Numbered from the stretch's first letter, positions 35,776 to 45,598 are shown. The stretch: DNA of 64,000 nt from Pseudoalteromonas byunsanensis (GCF_001854475.1 NZ_MNAN01000034.1:1-64000); one strand, 5' to 3'. Program-made: numbers and translations. Notes: generated by a model from the sequence alone, not told the origin.

Positions 35776-36726
35776 ATGAGTGTTATCTGTTTTGGTGAAG
35801 CCCTAGTAGACTTTTTGTCAGATGGAAAAAAACCAGAATCATTTACGAAATATGCAGGTGGCGCACCTGCAAATGTCGCGGTTGCCGTTGCAAAGCAAGG
35901 GATAAAGGCTAGCTTTTGCGGCATGTTCGGCGAAGATATGTTTGCAGATTTCTTACTCCGCGAACTGAGTGATCATGGTGTTAACACTCAGTACTGTCGC
36001 CGCACCAACAAAGCTAAAACTGCACTGGCATTCATATCTTTGGATAAAAAAGGTGAAAGAAACTTTAGCTTTTATCGCCCACCAGCCGCTGATTTGCTCT
36101 TCAGAACAGAAGACTTTGATCCAGAAGTTTTTATAAACCATACTATCTTGCATGTTTGTAGCAATAGCTTGACCGAAACGAATATTTATAAAACAACCAT
36201 TTACGCTCTTAACCAAGCTAAAAAATATGACATTCTATGTAGTTTCGATATGAACCTGAGGCTCCACTTATGGCCATCACAAAGATACATTATTGAGCGC
36301 TTGTGGCATGTCATCGCTTTGTCAGACATAGTGAAGCTATCACAAGAAGAATTGGACTTTTTGCATCAACATAGTCATGGGGAACATGGGCAAGATAAAA
36401 CCATATCGGCAATACTTGCAGCCAATACACAGTGTGTCATTGTCACAGATGGCGAAAAACCCATTCAATATTATACCAGTTCCAACCAAGGTCAGGTGCT
36501 CCCATCACACGTGACGGCTATAGATACCACCGCCGCTGGAGATGCCTTCGTTGGTGGCTTTTTAAGTCAACTTGCAAAACACACCTCTCCTTTACAGGTC
36601 ATGGCTGATGAACTAACACTGGTTAAGGCCATCAGCTACGCCAGTAAGTGCGGCGCACACGCTGTAACTATTAAAGGGGCATTTGGCTCAATGCCAAGCG
36701 CACAACAAATTGATCAGGATTTGTAA
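35776..36726 (+). CDS. PfkB-family sugar kinase, probable fructokinase
   Basis: This 316-residue kinase has the PfkB N-terminal FGEALVDF and GGAPANVAVAVAKQG segment and FCGMFGEDMFADFL. The C-terminal signature is DTTAAGDAFVGGFL, with the catalytic aspartate. The usual glycine before AGD is alanine here (DTTAAGD rather than DTTGAGD); the anion-hole residues GAGD-like AAGD and Asp remain. The overall pattern resembles fructokinases (ScrK). It is divergent from the sugar transporter. Phosphorylation of fructose to fructose 6-phosphate is the most likely reaction. Confidence 0.82.
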   Translation: MSVICFGEALVDFLSDGKKPESFTKYAGGAPANVAVAVAKQGIKASFCGMFGEDMFADFLLRELSDHGVNTQYCRRTNKAKTALAFISLDKKGERNFSFYRPPAADLLFRTEDFDPEVFINHTILHVCSNSLTETNIYKTTIYALNQAKKYDILCSFDMNLRLHLWPSQRYIIERLWHVIALSDIVKLSQEELDFLHQHSHGEHGQDKTISAILAANTQCVIVTDGEKPIQYYTSSNQGQVLPSHVTAIDTTAAGDAFVGGFLSQLAKHTSPLQVMADELTLVKAISYASKCGAHAVTIKGAFGSMPSAQQIDQDL

Positions 36727-36957
36727 TGTTTGGATGTTAGTTCGTGGGTGATGAGTAAAACAAGATGTGTATTTAGGTTAGTACTTAGGTCTAATCGTAC
36801 AGCTTAATACTGAACGTTCTGTAATTTCTGAGAGTTTTCTGTCGCACCTTCTACCACATAAATAGTGTCTTGGGTTACTAACATAAATAAGCTAATTGTC
36901 TGCGCTTGAAGCTTGGGTAACTATCGGTCCGAGTCTAACAACGTGTAACTAAATCCA

Positions 36958-37464
36958 TCAGTCACAATCAAATGCCGGCCAATCAGCAACATAACCTTCA
37001 AACTCATGTTCCATATCGACGGTGTTGTCTTTCGTAACTCGCCCTTTGACACTAATGCCAAGTTGGTGCATTTTTTCTTTACTGCCGTCGTTGAGCAGTG
37101 GGTGCCAACTTGCAAGGCCCCTGCCCTCATAAAGACGGCGATAACTACAGCTTTGAGGCATGAAGAATATATCTTTGAGGTTTTCTTTGGTAAGCTTTAC
37201 GCAAGAAGGTACAAGCTGCTGGCGTTCATTGTAACGTGTACAGCCACAGGTGTTTTCATCGATATATTGACATACCAAACTGGTATAGATCAGGCTCTCA
37301 CCCTCGCGTAAAAAGTCTGTACTGGCAAACGCTTCATCTTCCTCATGGTCACTGTCAATGAAAGTATTTAGACAACATTTACCACAACCATCGCAAATAG
37401 CTTCCCACTCTTGTTGGTTCATTTGCGCTAGCGATTTCGTTTGCCAAAATGGTTCGTTGTTCAT
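36958..37464 (-). CDS. ycgN: YcgN-family cysteine-cluster protein (UPF0260)
   Basis: This 168-residue protein has the cysteine pattern CDGCGKCCLN (about 24-33), CQYIDENTCGC and SCVKLT...SC, matching the YcgN/UPF0260 family, which is thought to bind a metal or an Fe-S cluster. WHPLL and a late WPAFDCD are also typical. The function is unknown. The 230 bases between it and the kinase gene show no feature. Confidence 0.88.
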   Translation of the reverse strand: MNNEPFWQTKSLAQMNQQEWEAICDGCGKCCLNTFIDSDHEEDEAFASTDFLREGESLIYTSLVCQYIDENTCGCTRYNERQQLVPSCVKLTKENLKDIFFMPQSCSYRRLYEGRGLASWHPLLNDGSKEKMHQLGISVKGRVTKDNTVDMEHEFEGYVADWPAFDCD

Positions 37465-37529
37465 ATTTAGTACTTCATCATTACAAGATCAATGCAAAGT
37501 CTACTTAAATCGACGTTAATTAGCAAAGA

Positions 37530-39476
37530 TCACGCAAATTCATAAGCAAATGACTTCGGCAATTTAAACTCAATAGCAACCCCACCTAGAGAGCTATTGT
37601 AAGATGTGATTTCTCCTTGATGCGCGTCAATTAGCTTTTTGCATACCGCAAGCCCCATTCCTTTACCTCCAGAGGCACTATTACGAGAAGGCTCTTGTCT
37701 AAATAAAGGCTCAAACAATAACTGATGTGCATCAAAGGTTAACGGATCGCCTGAATTTTCGATACGCACTGTTAGGTTGTTATCTGTCTCAATAAAACTC
37801 AAAAGAATTTGCACTGTACTGCCACCAAACTTCAATGCATTAGAAATAGCTTCATCAATCACTTGTTTAATCGCCTTCGCATCTATACTGATAGTACTCA
37901 TTCCATTGAGCTCACAGCGCACACTAAAGCAGTGCTGATTGCTGTCTATAGACTGCCCACAACTGTGCGTGACTTGCTTGATAAAGTGACCTACCTTAAC
38001 AGGCTCAATATTCAAACCATAATGTAAATCTTTAGAATCACTTACGAGCATCAAAGTATTAATAAATTCATTTAGCTCATCAATTTTATCTTGAAGCTTT
38101 TTGTAAGAGTCATGTACGTTATCAACGATGTTATGCTGTAGTGACTCTACCTGAATTTTCATTACGGTTAATGGTGTCCTTAACTCATGAGATAAATCTG
38201 TAAAAAGCCGCTGTTCATTTTTCTTAATTTGCTCGGTGTTCTGTAATGATATTTTCTGTTCTTGCATCATGGATTCATTGAGCGAATTAACTTGCTTTTG
38301 GAGACGATAAACCAATTGATACTGAACCGATTTATGTTGCACTGCCATAGCTACTGTGAACAAGCACACTTCAATCAAATAGCCGACTTTTATATAAGTA
38401 GATATATCTACTTGCGCAAAAACATTGCCAAAGCTTGCTCCTAAAATTGCTAATACATTAACAAACAGCACGTGATTGAATAAACTAACAGCAAATATTC
38501 TAATCCCCGGCGCTTGTTGTTTCATACACCAGTAGCAGGTGTATAGAAATATGGGAATTATCAGCGAACTAGCGAGAAGATTGTAGAAAACAGATTGCAA
38601 CCACAAAGCTACAGGAACTAATGCGGTATAAACCAACAGAGATCCAATATAAATTTTATCCAGCGCTACATGATGATACTTAAGCTGCAAAAAACTTCGC
38701 ACAAATAGAATATGTAATATTGGCACCAATACCATCAATACGATGGAAAACGTGTTAGAAAACTGACCGACTTCAGGCCAAAAGTATTGATAAGTAAATC
38801 CTGCCATATCAACCACAATGAACAGGAACATACTTGTCCAAAGCGCGTAGAACACATTCGTTAGATTACGATTGAAAAACAGGTTTACAGTAACTATTAA
38901 AAGGATCGCCAAAACAATGCCCACTATTATGGCGTTGTTTAGTACGCTCATTTGCATCGTCTGTGTGAAGTGATCTGGGCTGTGAATTCGGATATTAGCA
39001 GGGGCGTTCGCGAACGTTTGGTATTTAATATAGAGTGTTTTGCTCTGCTTGGGAGAGATCTCAATAGGAATATACAACTGTGGGTGCTTAAACGGCCTAT
39101 CCGTAAATTTACTTGACTCATTAAGACTAATTATCTCGCCGCTTTGTGATTGCCAGTACATTTCCAGTACAGGCAATCGGGCAAAACCAAATGACACATA
39201 CCAAGTAGACTCATTTGTATGATTTGTGATGTCTATCTGAGCCCACTTCCAGTAACCTTCTGGATTTGGTTTTTGAATTGTGTAGGGTTCGAGCAAGTTA
39301 GGCATTGACTGTAGTTGCTTCACACTACTTATTTGCTTGTTATAGTCATGAAAAAACAAGGCATACTTTTTTAACTCATACTCATGTTGACTCGGGGTAA
39401 GCTCTAACGCATCAGCGGTCACCAAAAAACTGGCAAAGCAATTGAGTAAAAGCAAAAAAATATGACGTGACTTCAT
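37530..39476 (-). CDS. 7TMR-DISM sensor histidine kinase (orphan)
   Basis: This 648-residue protein has a signal peptide, a periplasmic 7TMR-DISMED2-like beta domain (about 35-175) and seven membrane helices (about 180-395). A short coiled coil and HisKA domain follow, with DLSHELRTP (phospho-acceptor His430), then a HATPase domain with N box DEAISNALKFGG and G box GGKGMGLAVCKKLIDAH. It should autophosphorylate in response to an external ligand, possibly a carbohydrate. No response regulator is encoded next to it. Confidence 0.88.
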   Translation of the reverse strand: MKSRHIFLLLLNCFASFLVTADALELTPSQHEYELKKYALFFHDYNKQISSVKQLQSMPNLLEPYTIQKPNPEGYWKWAQIDITNHTNESTWYVSFGFARLPVLEMYWQSQSGEIISLNESSKFTDRPFKHPQLYIPIEISPKQSKTLYIKYQTFANAPANIRIHSPDHFTQTMQMSVLNNAIIVGIVLAILLIVTVNLFFNRNLTNVFYALWTSMFLFIVVDMAGFTYQYFWPEVGQFSNTFSIVLMVLVPILHILFVRSFLQLKYHHVALDKIYIGSLLVYTALVPVALWLQSVFYNLLASSLIIPIFLYTCYWCMKQQAPGIRIFAVSLFNHVLFVNVLAILGASFGNVFAQVDISTYIKVGYLIEVCLFTVAMAVQHKSVQYQLVYRLQKQVNSLNESMMQEQKISLQNTEQIKKNEQRLFTDLSHELRTPLTVMKIQVESLQHNIVDNVHDSYKKLQDKIDELNEFINTLMLVSDSKDLHYGLNIEPVKVGHFIKQVTHSCGQSIDSNQHCFSVRCELNGMSTISIDAKAIKQVIDEAISNALKFGGSTVQILLSFIETDNNLTVRIENSGDPLTFDAHQLLFEPLFRQEPSRNSASGGKGMGLAVCKKLIDAHQGEITSYNSSLGGVAIEFKLPKSFAYEFA

Positions 39477-39621
39477 ACACTAACGCAGGTTAATTAGACT
39501 AGACACAGCCTAACGAAAGAAAATGTAGTAAATATGGAGAAAAGCATACTATTTATTATATTGTCAAACAAAAAGTAGTACTAAAGAAGTATACATGATT
39601 TCCAGCTTGCTCTTGTTATAT

Positions 39622-39645
39622 AAAAAGGCGCGTATATCACGCGCC
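39622..39645 (-). terminator. Rho-independent terminator of the repeat-protein gene
   Basis: On the minus strand, GGCGCGT/ACGCGCC (39627-39633, 39639-39645) is followed by TTTTT. Confidence 0.85.
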
Positions 39646-39669
39646 TTGAGATAAACTTTGAGCATGCAG

Positions 39670-41808
39670 TTATTCGAACGTTATACTCGCAGAGTCCGTT
39701 GGCTGAATAGCTTGAGAGCCGTCATCATCAATTACCGTTGCAGTCACATTGTTCACATGAGGTGAACTGGTCACTATCGCACTAAACTGACAGTTATAGC
39801 TATCACCCGCTTGCGTAGCTGGTTGCATAACTTGTGGCACTGAACATGTTGTTGACTGAATGTTTCCTGCAACAACGGTAATATCACCAAACATATCATC
39901 CATTAGCTGGGTGATAGTCAAGGCCTCAGAGTCAGAATCATTCGACACGCTAACCTGATAAGTCACCACCGCTTGAGTGGCCGTTTTAACTAGGCTTGCT
40001 GCTGGCGGTGTATTAAGAATGTTTACTGTTGCATCATCAACAGCAGACACTACTTCCCCATCATCATCTAAGCCCGAAACAGATACAACGTTAGTGACAG
40101 ATGTGTTGCCATTTCCCGCGACATAGGTGGTCAGACTACATGAATATGAGCCACTTGGCGCAATAACTTGAGGCAGACTACATGTGCCTTGACCGGCTAT
40201 AGAGCCTAGTTTATCGTCATCAGCGACCTCTATTGTTACCGAATCCACCGAAGATGTATTGTTAATGGTGTAAGTGTACGTAACATTCGCACCAGGTTCA
40301 TCAAACGAAGAAGGTGAGGCTGTTTTGAGCACTTCAATACTTGATGGTGTATTTAGAATTACCACAGTTGCCGAATCACTCGCACTTACTGTATTTCCTT
40401 CATCATCTGTGCCGGTCGCTGTGATGGTATCAGTTTCTGAATCACCAGCGTTACCACTCACTTGAGCAGAGAATGTACAGCTATATTGCGCTCCCACATT
40501 GATTACCTGTGGTACAGAACAATCGCCTTGAGCGTTTAAATCGCCATGGATGTTATCTATCAAAGCAGTGATAGTAATAGGGTCGGAACTAGCGGCACTG
40601 GTATTATCAATCACCATAGTGAAACTCACTAATCCGCCAGGTTCTGGCAATTGCGTTGGCGAAGCCGTTTTAACTAGAGTGATGCTTGGTGCTGAATCAG
40701 TAATTGCTACCTGTGCCGTATCGTCACCTGTAAGTACATTACCGTTGTCGTCTACCCCTGTTGCTGTGACAACATCAACTTCAACATCGCCTGCGTTGCC
40801 TACAATACTGGTGGTGAATTGACAGGTGTAAGTGTCTACACCGCCTGGGTTGCGGTCATCAGCTGGGATCACCTGAGGTACGCTACAAGTCGTGCTGATA
40901 ATACCATCATGACCTGCCGTTGTGATGTCGCCATAAATGCTGTCAGACAATGTATTGACTGTGACATTATTTGACGGGTCTATCCCAACGTTGGTCACTG
41001 TAACCGTAAAGGTCGCATTTCCGCCCGGCTCAACCAAAGTGTCTGGATTAACAGATTTAGACACTAACAGTTCAGCTGGTGGAACGGCGATAGGAATATT
41101 AAAGGTATTATCACACTTACATTTTGAAGGTGAACCAGGGTAAGCATCACTTGGATTAACACATAGTTCGTTTGCACCAGACTGACGCCAACTTGTACAA
41201 TAAGGTAGGTTTAGCTGTCCGTCATTATCGGGGTCAACACAGGTTGCTGTTAATGTGAAGGTTGGTGAAAGTGGATTGAAGTCAGGCTTACTTATGTCAC
41301 CACACTCATCTTGAACGCCTGATGGGCCGCTGGTCCCTGGGAATGGGTCATTTGTACCATCTAAATCTAGCCAAGGAGGCGAAGGTGCAAATGGCAAGGT
41401 TGAAATACTACACTGTCCACTTTGAGCACCATCGTTATTTGGGTCACCATCTGTAACAAAATAAATACCGATATCATGACGCTCTTTAGAAGTTGTCTCA
41501 ATATCAAATGTCGCTGTGAATTGCACTGTATCCCCTTGATACGCACACCCATCATCTAATATTTCCAGCTTAGGAGTGCCATCGGGATTTGATGATACTC
41601 CGGCAATTCTGACGTCGTTGGCCGTACATTGAACTGCAAACCCTGCCGTCTCTTCCATACACCCAGCAAACTCAGTACCTGTAGCTTGTACGGTGTTAAA
41701 AGACAAAGCACTTATTAATGCGAACGCACCTAACGCAACACGCTTTAGACCTAAGCCTAAAGTGAAGCCTTTCGGTTTGTGCTGAAAAGAACTTGAACCT
41801 TGAAACAT
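39670..41808 (-). CDS. Secreted protein with four DUF11-like beta-sandwich repeats
   Basis: The start chosen is ATG 41808, eight bases after AAGGAG, giving 712 residues. A long signal region ends near VQATGTEF (about residue 45). A cysteine-rich N-terminal domain (about 50-250) contains DPNNDGAQSG and DPDNDGQ calcium-loop-like stretches. Four repeats of ~105-115 residues follow, with the pattern VKTASP...EPGG...F, SVPQVI, GNAGD and ATGxDDxGN; the last copy is degenerate and lacks EPGG. There is no sortase, lipobox or PEP-CTERM signal at the C-terminus. It is probably a surface or extracellular structural protein. Confidence 0.8.
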   Translation of the reverse strand: MFQGSSSFQHKPKGFTLGLGLKRVALGAFALISALSFNTVQATGTEFAGCMEETAGFAVQCTANDVRIAGVSSNPDGTPKLEILDDGCAYQGDTVQFTATFDIETTSKERHDIGIYFVTDGDPNNDGAQSGQCSISTLPFAPSPPWLDLDGTNDPFPGTSGPSGVQDECGDISKPDFNPLSPTFTLTATCVDPDNDGQLNLPYCTSWRQSGANELCVNPSDAYPGSPSKCKCDNTFNIPIAVPPAELLVSKSVNPDTLVEPGGNATFTVTVTNVGIDPSNNVTVNTLSDSIYGDITTAGHDGIISTTCSVPQVIPADDRNPGGVDTYTCQFTTSIVGNAGDVEVDVVTATGVDDNGNVLTGDDTAQVAITDSAPSITLVKTASPTQLPEPGGLVSFTMVIDNTSAASSDPITITALIDNIHGDLNAQGDCSVPQVINVGAQYSCTFSAQVSGNAGDSETDTITATGTDDEGNTVSASDSATVVILNTPSSIEVLKTASPSSFDEPGANVTYTYTINNTSSVDSVTIEVADDDKLGSIAGQGTCSLPQVIAPSGSYSCSLTTYVAGNGNTSVTNVVSVSGLDDDGEVVSAVDDATVNILNTPPAASLVKTATQAVVTYQVSVSNDSDSEALTITQLMDDMFGDITVVAGNIQSTTCSVPQVMQPATQAGDSYNCQFSAIVTSSPHVNNVTATVIDDDGSQAIQPTDSASITFE

Positions 41809-42612
41809 TTTACATACTCCTTCATTTAACCATTCGTATACCAGAGACAAATCTGGTAACCAGCGCTAATAGCAATCAAGCAGTATTGCCCGACCCTATT
41901 AAAGTAATCAGCTCGCCTGCATTGAATGACAGACACGAATACTGATACAAAAACAATACTTTTGTACTAACAAACATAGCGACTGCATCTTTCCTTTTCT
42001 ATATTACTAAAGCCATTAGATAACTTTGCTTACACAATCAGGGAAGATCACAACATTCAGTTAGTGTTCATCTTTATAAAGCATAGATTAATACATTCCA
42101 AACACACTTTCTTTACATTTTAAAAACAAAAATGAACGGGAACGCTGATAAACATACAAAAAAATAAGATTAAAATGATGTAAACTGAATATAACTGCTA
42201 TTTTAGCAATTATATTGAATTACCTTAATTTGCTGTTTTATAACAACAACGATCTTAGTATTAACATAAATTTTATTTCGAAAAACGATACTTTTGAACA
42301 AGCGCCGATTGGAAACCCTCGGTTTGGGGACAATGAAAATATTTATATTTTTTTTGATTTAAAACAAAAAATAAGACTAAAGTACCAAGCAAGAAATTAC
42401 AGAAGGAAGTTCTTTATAGCTCTGAGCGCTGTTAATTTCACTACAATTAACATAGAACAATACAACCATATGATTCTAAATGATTATATATGATTTAGTC
42501 CCGAGTTTAGTGATAAAATCGCATCAGTGAAATATTTCTGTAACAATCGCATGTTTAAATCCGCGTTCTTGACATAAAAACACCATCAAATTGTCATATT
42601 TGATGCAGGACA
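41809..42612. other. Long AT-rich intergenic region before the Na/Pi transporter
   Basis: About 800 bases. A 92-codon plus-strand frame (42215-42493) begins with TTG, lacks a ribosome-binding site and is of low complexity, so I do not call it. Near the right end are single PHO half-site-like heptamers, CTGTAAC (42538-42544) and TTGTCAT (42591-42597), and TTGACA (42569-42574), a possible -35 box. Confidence 0.4.
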
Positions 42613-43761
42613 ATGAGAAAATCTATGCGAAATTCCGCACACTCTGGCTTATATAAATTCTTAAACTGGGCTGCTATCGTTTTATTGGTTTACGCCGTTT
42701 TGGTAGCCGTTGGTACAGTCAGCGGTGGCTTCAAGTTAGCCTCTGGTGGCAGCGATGGCGCTAAAGAAATATTTGCTTTTGCAACAAACCCGTTCGTCGC
42801 ATTGCTGTTAGGTGCGCTTGCGACTGCGTTAGTACAATCTTCCTCTACTGTAACTTCAGTTATTGTTGGATTAGTTGCTGGTGGTCTGCCTATTTCAATT
42901 GCAATTCCTATGGTTATGGGTGCGAATATAGGCACAACCATTACTAACACTTTAGTTTCAATTGGTCACATCAGATCTAAAGAAGAGTTTCAACGAGCTT
43001 TCGCAGCATCCACAGTTCATGACTTTTTTAACTTGATAGCAGTTGCTATCTTTTTACCCCTAGAAATCATGTTTGGGATATTACAAAAACTCGCCGCTAG
43101 CTTGTCGCACATGTTTGTAGGTGATACCGATCTCTCATTAAAAAGTTACAACTTTATTAAACCATTAGTTAAGCCAACGGTTGGTTTGATCAAAGATGCA
43201 CTAAGCTTTTTGGATGGTAAACTACTTGGTGTTGCTATGGTGGTAGCTGGTATCGGACTTATCTTATTTGCCGTTACAGCGCTTGGTAAATTACTTAAAA
43301 AAGCTTTGGTTGGTCGAGCCAAAGATATACTTCACAGTGCGTTAGGACGCGGACCTTTAGCTGGAATTGGCTCAGGTGCAGCTGTTACTATAATGGTGCA
43401 ATCGTCTTCAACCACCACGAGCTTAATGATCCCATTAGCTGGCAGCGGTGTATTCACTACTCGTCAAATCTACCCATTCACCTTGGGTGCAAACATAGGC
43501 ACAACCATAACAGCGCTACTTGCAGCAACTTCTATCACAGGTCCTGCTGCCGAGGTTGCCCTAACAATCGCTTTAGTCCACGTTATGTTTAATGTACTAG
43601 CCGTCGCACTCATATATGGCATCCCTGTGCTTAGAGAGTTACCTTTGACATGCGCTGAAAAACTTGCGCAAATAGGGGCAAACAATAAACCTGCCGCTCT
43701 AGGTTATGTACTAGGCTCATTCTTCATTTTACCAGGCATCATCATGATGGCTGTAAGATAA
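42613..43761 (+). CDS. Na+/phosphate cotransporter (NptA/PhoU-less Na/Pi family)
   Basis: This 382-residue membrane protein has the two inverted Na/Pi repeats, each with a QSSS motif: ALVQSSSTVTSVIVG (about 74-88) and IMVQSSSTTTSLMIP (about 260-274). Each is followed by a GANIGTTIT loop. It should take up phosphate with Na+. It lacks the C-terminal PhoU-like domain found in longer homologues. Possible PHO half sites lie upstream. A perfect 13-bp terminator stem follows the stop. Confidence 0.92.
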   Translation: MRKSMRNSAHSGLYKFLNWAAIVLLVYAVLVAVGTVSGGFKLASGGSDGAKEIFAFATNPFVALLLGALATALVQSSSTVTSVIVGLVAGGLPISIAIPMVMGANIGTTITNTLVSIGHIRSKEEFQRAFAASTVHDFFNLIAVAIFLPLEIMFGILQKLAASLSHMFVGDTDLSLKSYNFIKPLVKPTVGLIKDALSFLDGKLLGVAMVVAGIGLILFAVTALGKLLKKALVGRAKDILHSALGRGPLAGIGSGAAVTIMVQSSSTTTSLMIPLAGSGVFTTRQIYPFTLGANIGTTITALLAATSITGPAAEVALTIALVHVMFNVLAVALIYGIPVLRELPLTCAEKLAQIGANNKPAALGYVLGSFFILPGIIMMAVR

Positions 43762-43774
43762 CCAAACTATTATT

Positions 43775-43808
43775 GAAAACGCCGCTATGTTAGCGGCGTT
43801 TTCATTTT
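43775..43808 (+). terminator. Rho-independent terminator of the Na/Pi transporter gene
   Basis: GAAAACGCCGCTA (43775-43787) and TAGCGGCGTTTTC (43791-43803) are exact complements with loop TGT; the stem ends in TTTTC and is followed by ATTTTT. Confidence 0.92.
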
Positions 43809-43912
43809 TACTCGCCCATCTTTATCCCTTTTTATTTGTTCAAAAACAAAACCGTGATACCTTATTCAGCCCGAATTAAGGGACAATTGAATCATCAAAA
43901 AGGAAAACAAGA

Positions 43913-44857
43913 ATGAACAAACATAAAGCCTTTGGACTTGGGCTAGTATCTATCATCACATCACTATGCAATACAAGCTTTGCGGCAAGCCTCACAGAAC
44001 AGTACCCTGTCAGCGAAAATATTGTGCTTAGCGACGGTACTTCAGTGTCGATGCCTTTTCACGTTTCAGGCAATCTTACCACTGCATTTTTATCAATTAT
44101 CAATACTAAGCAATCGGCAAAGTTTATTGCTAACGATAATTTTGAACCAATTGAAATTAAGTGTGATGGCGAAGGTACCAACCAAAGCATTGGTGTTCTG
44201 TATTTTCAAGATATAACGAGCAGCCCAGTCGGACCATACGCAGAAACGGTTAACACTATCGCTGTTAAACGTAAATCAGCGCCAGCACTTGAGTTACCCT
44301 GCTTATCTGTTTATGCCAGCAATCAAGAAAAGATGGCATATTTATTGGCTTCACAACAGATCATGGCACAGGCGAATGCTGCTAATACACAGCAAGGTTT
44401 GCCTTCTGACTACGCCATGTACAACCAGGATTTGGAGCTTAATAGTCCTTCGGCTATTCGTGCAGGTATTGAAATTTGGGGCTACCCTAAGTCACTAGCT
44501 GATTTGAACTATCGAGTGGGCGAATATTATGTCGACCTGCATGTAAGCAACCTACCAGGCTATACACCTATTATTGAGCTAAGTTACTTACGAAAAATAG
44601 GAATGCAAACACCACTATATAGTATTGGCAACAACGTTTTACCCCAGCGTTTACAGCCTAGTACTGATAAGCACACTCAGTTGCCAGGTATTTTGAGTTC
44701 TGAATCAGGTTGGGTACAGCCTTTTATAGGGTATTTCTGGGTTGGTCCCTCTAGTAGCAAAACTGCCAAAGCACTTCGTAAAACTGAGTTCTACCCAGTA
44801 GCCGTTGTGGAGTACACTAATGTAACGGGCGCAGCTTTACCACTTTACACTAAATAG
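43913..44857 (+). CDS. Secreted acetoacetate-decarboxylase-fold protein
   Basis: This 314-residue protein has a signal peptide ending near NTSFAAS (about residue 25). The body matches the acetoacetate decarboxylase (ADC) superfamily: SSPVGPYAETVNTIAV (about 102-117) and RAGIEIWGYPKSLADLNY (about 182-199). The latter includes the region of the catalytic lysine in true ADC, though the usual KK pair is reduced to a single lysine. ADC enzymes are normally cytosolic, so an exported member is unusual. The substrate is unknown. It stands alone. Confidence 0.72.
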   Translation: MNKHKAFGLGLVSIITSLCNTSFAASLTEQYPVSENIVLSDGTSVSMPFHVSGNLTTAFLSIINTKQSAKFIANDNFEPIEIKCDGEGTNQSIGVLYFQDITSSPVGPYAETVNTIAVKRKSAPALELPCLSVYASNQEKMAYLLASQQIMAQANAANTQQGLPSDYAMYNQDLELNSPSAIRAGIEIWGYPKSLADLNYRVGEYYVDLHVSNLPGYTPIIELSYLRKIGMQTPLYSIGNNVLPQRLQPSTDKHTQLPGILSSESGWVQPFIGYFWVGPSSSKTAKALRKTEFYPVAVVEYTNVTGAALPLYTK

Positions 44858-44976
44858 TGTTATCAGGGGCTCGATGTGTGGGCCCCATTTACATGTCTTT
44901 TTTAGCCTTAATCTATTCCTTTTTTACCCCCAGCTATTATATTCAAAAATACATTAAACAGCTTGAAAAATAGTTC

Positions 44977-44990
44977 TTGATCTATATCAA
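44977..44990 (+). promoter_or_regulatory. FNR box of the gbsR-cydAB operon
   Basis: TTGATCTATATCAA matches the FNR consensus TTGAT-N4-ATCAA at every defined position. With AATAAT (45014-45019) as -10 and a start near 45025, its centre would be at about -41.5, the class II activation position. Low-oxygen induction of the oxidase is expected. Confidence 0.8.
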
Positions 44991-45004
44991 ACCTCTCTAT
45001 ATAT

Positions 45005-45032
45005 TAAAGTTTCAATAATTACTGAAACTTTA
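45005..45032. promoter_or_regulatory. Palindromic operator overlapping the gbsR promoter
   Basis: TAAAGTTTCA (45005-45014) and TGAAACTTTA (45023-45032) are exact complements with an 8-base spacer. The site covers the proposed -10 element and ends five bases before the regulator's start codon, so binding would block transcription or translation. Autorepression by the GbsR/MarR protein is the simplest reading. Confidence 0.7.
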
Positions 45033-45037
45033 GAACA

Positions 45038-45583
45038 ATGATTTTATCTCCAAAAATTGAAAATTTTGTACTGCATTGCGGCGAGATGGGAAGCCGCTGG
45101 GGCTTTAACCGAACCATAGGACAAATGGTAGGTCTTCTGGTCATTCACGAACAACCATTGACCGCCAATGAAATAGCTGAGTCACTAAAAATCAGTCGCG
45201 GAAATGTCAGTATGGGGATCAAAGAACTACAGTCTTGGCAATTGGTAAAAGTTACTCACATTCCCGGCGATAGAAAAGAATATTATGCACCCAGTGGCAG
45301 TATATGGGACTTAGCAAATCGTGTTTTTGAAGAACGCAGAAAGCGCGAGATTGACCCAACACTATCCCTACTACGCGATCAGATCCTTGATGGCCCCAAT
45401 TCTCCCGAGGAGGAATACGCACAAAAACAAATCCAAGCTATTCATGACCTATTAGAGACCGTTACAAAATGGTCAGCAGAGTTACAACGTCTATCCCCAG
45501 AACAATTACAGACACTTATGAAGCTTGGTTCTTCTGTTGGAAAAGTGATTGATTTAAAGGATAAATTACTTAAGAAGTCTTAA
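45038..45583 (+). CDS. GbsR/MarR-family transcriptional regulator
   Basis: This 181-residue winged-helix regulator has a core QMVGLLVIHEQPLTANEIAESLKISRGNVSMGIKELQSWQLV (about 30-72) with wing HIPGDRKEYYAP, followed by C-terminal helices that probably mediate dimerisation. The GbsR type is known from choline/betaine control but also lies beside other operons. Here the gene is first in an operon with cydAB and is preceded by a palindrome and an FNR box. It probably tunes the oxidase operon in response to an unknown signal. Confidence 0.85.
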   Translation: MILSPKIENFVLHCGEMGSRWGFNRTIGQMVGLLVIHEQPLTANEIAESLKISRGNVSMGIKELQSWQLVKVTHIPGDRKEYYAPSGSIWDLANRVFEERRKREIDPTLSLLRDQILDGPNSPEEEYAQKQIQAIHDLLETVTKWSAELQRLSPEQLQTLMKLGSSVGKVIDLKDKLLKKS

Positions 45584-45598
45584 TCGCCGAGGTGCGTC

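Noticed and set aside
42215..42493. 92-codon plus-strand frame upstream of the Na/Pi transporter gene
   Set aside because: It starts at TTG without a ribosome-binding site and is a low-complexity product of AT-rich DNA.
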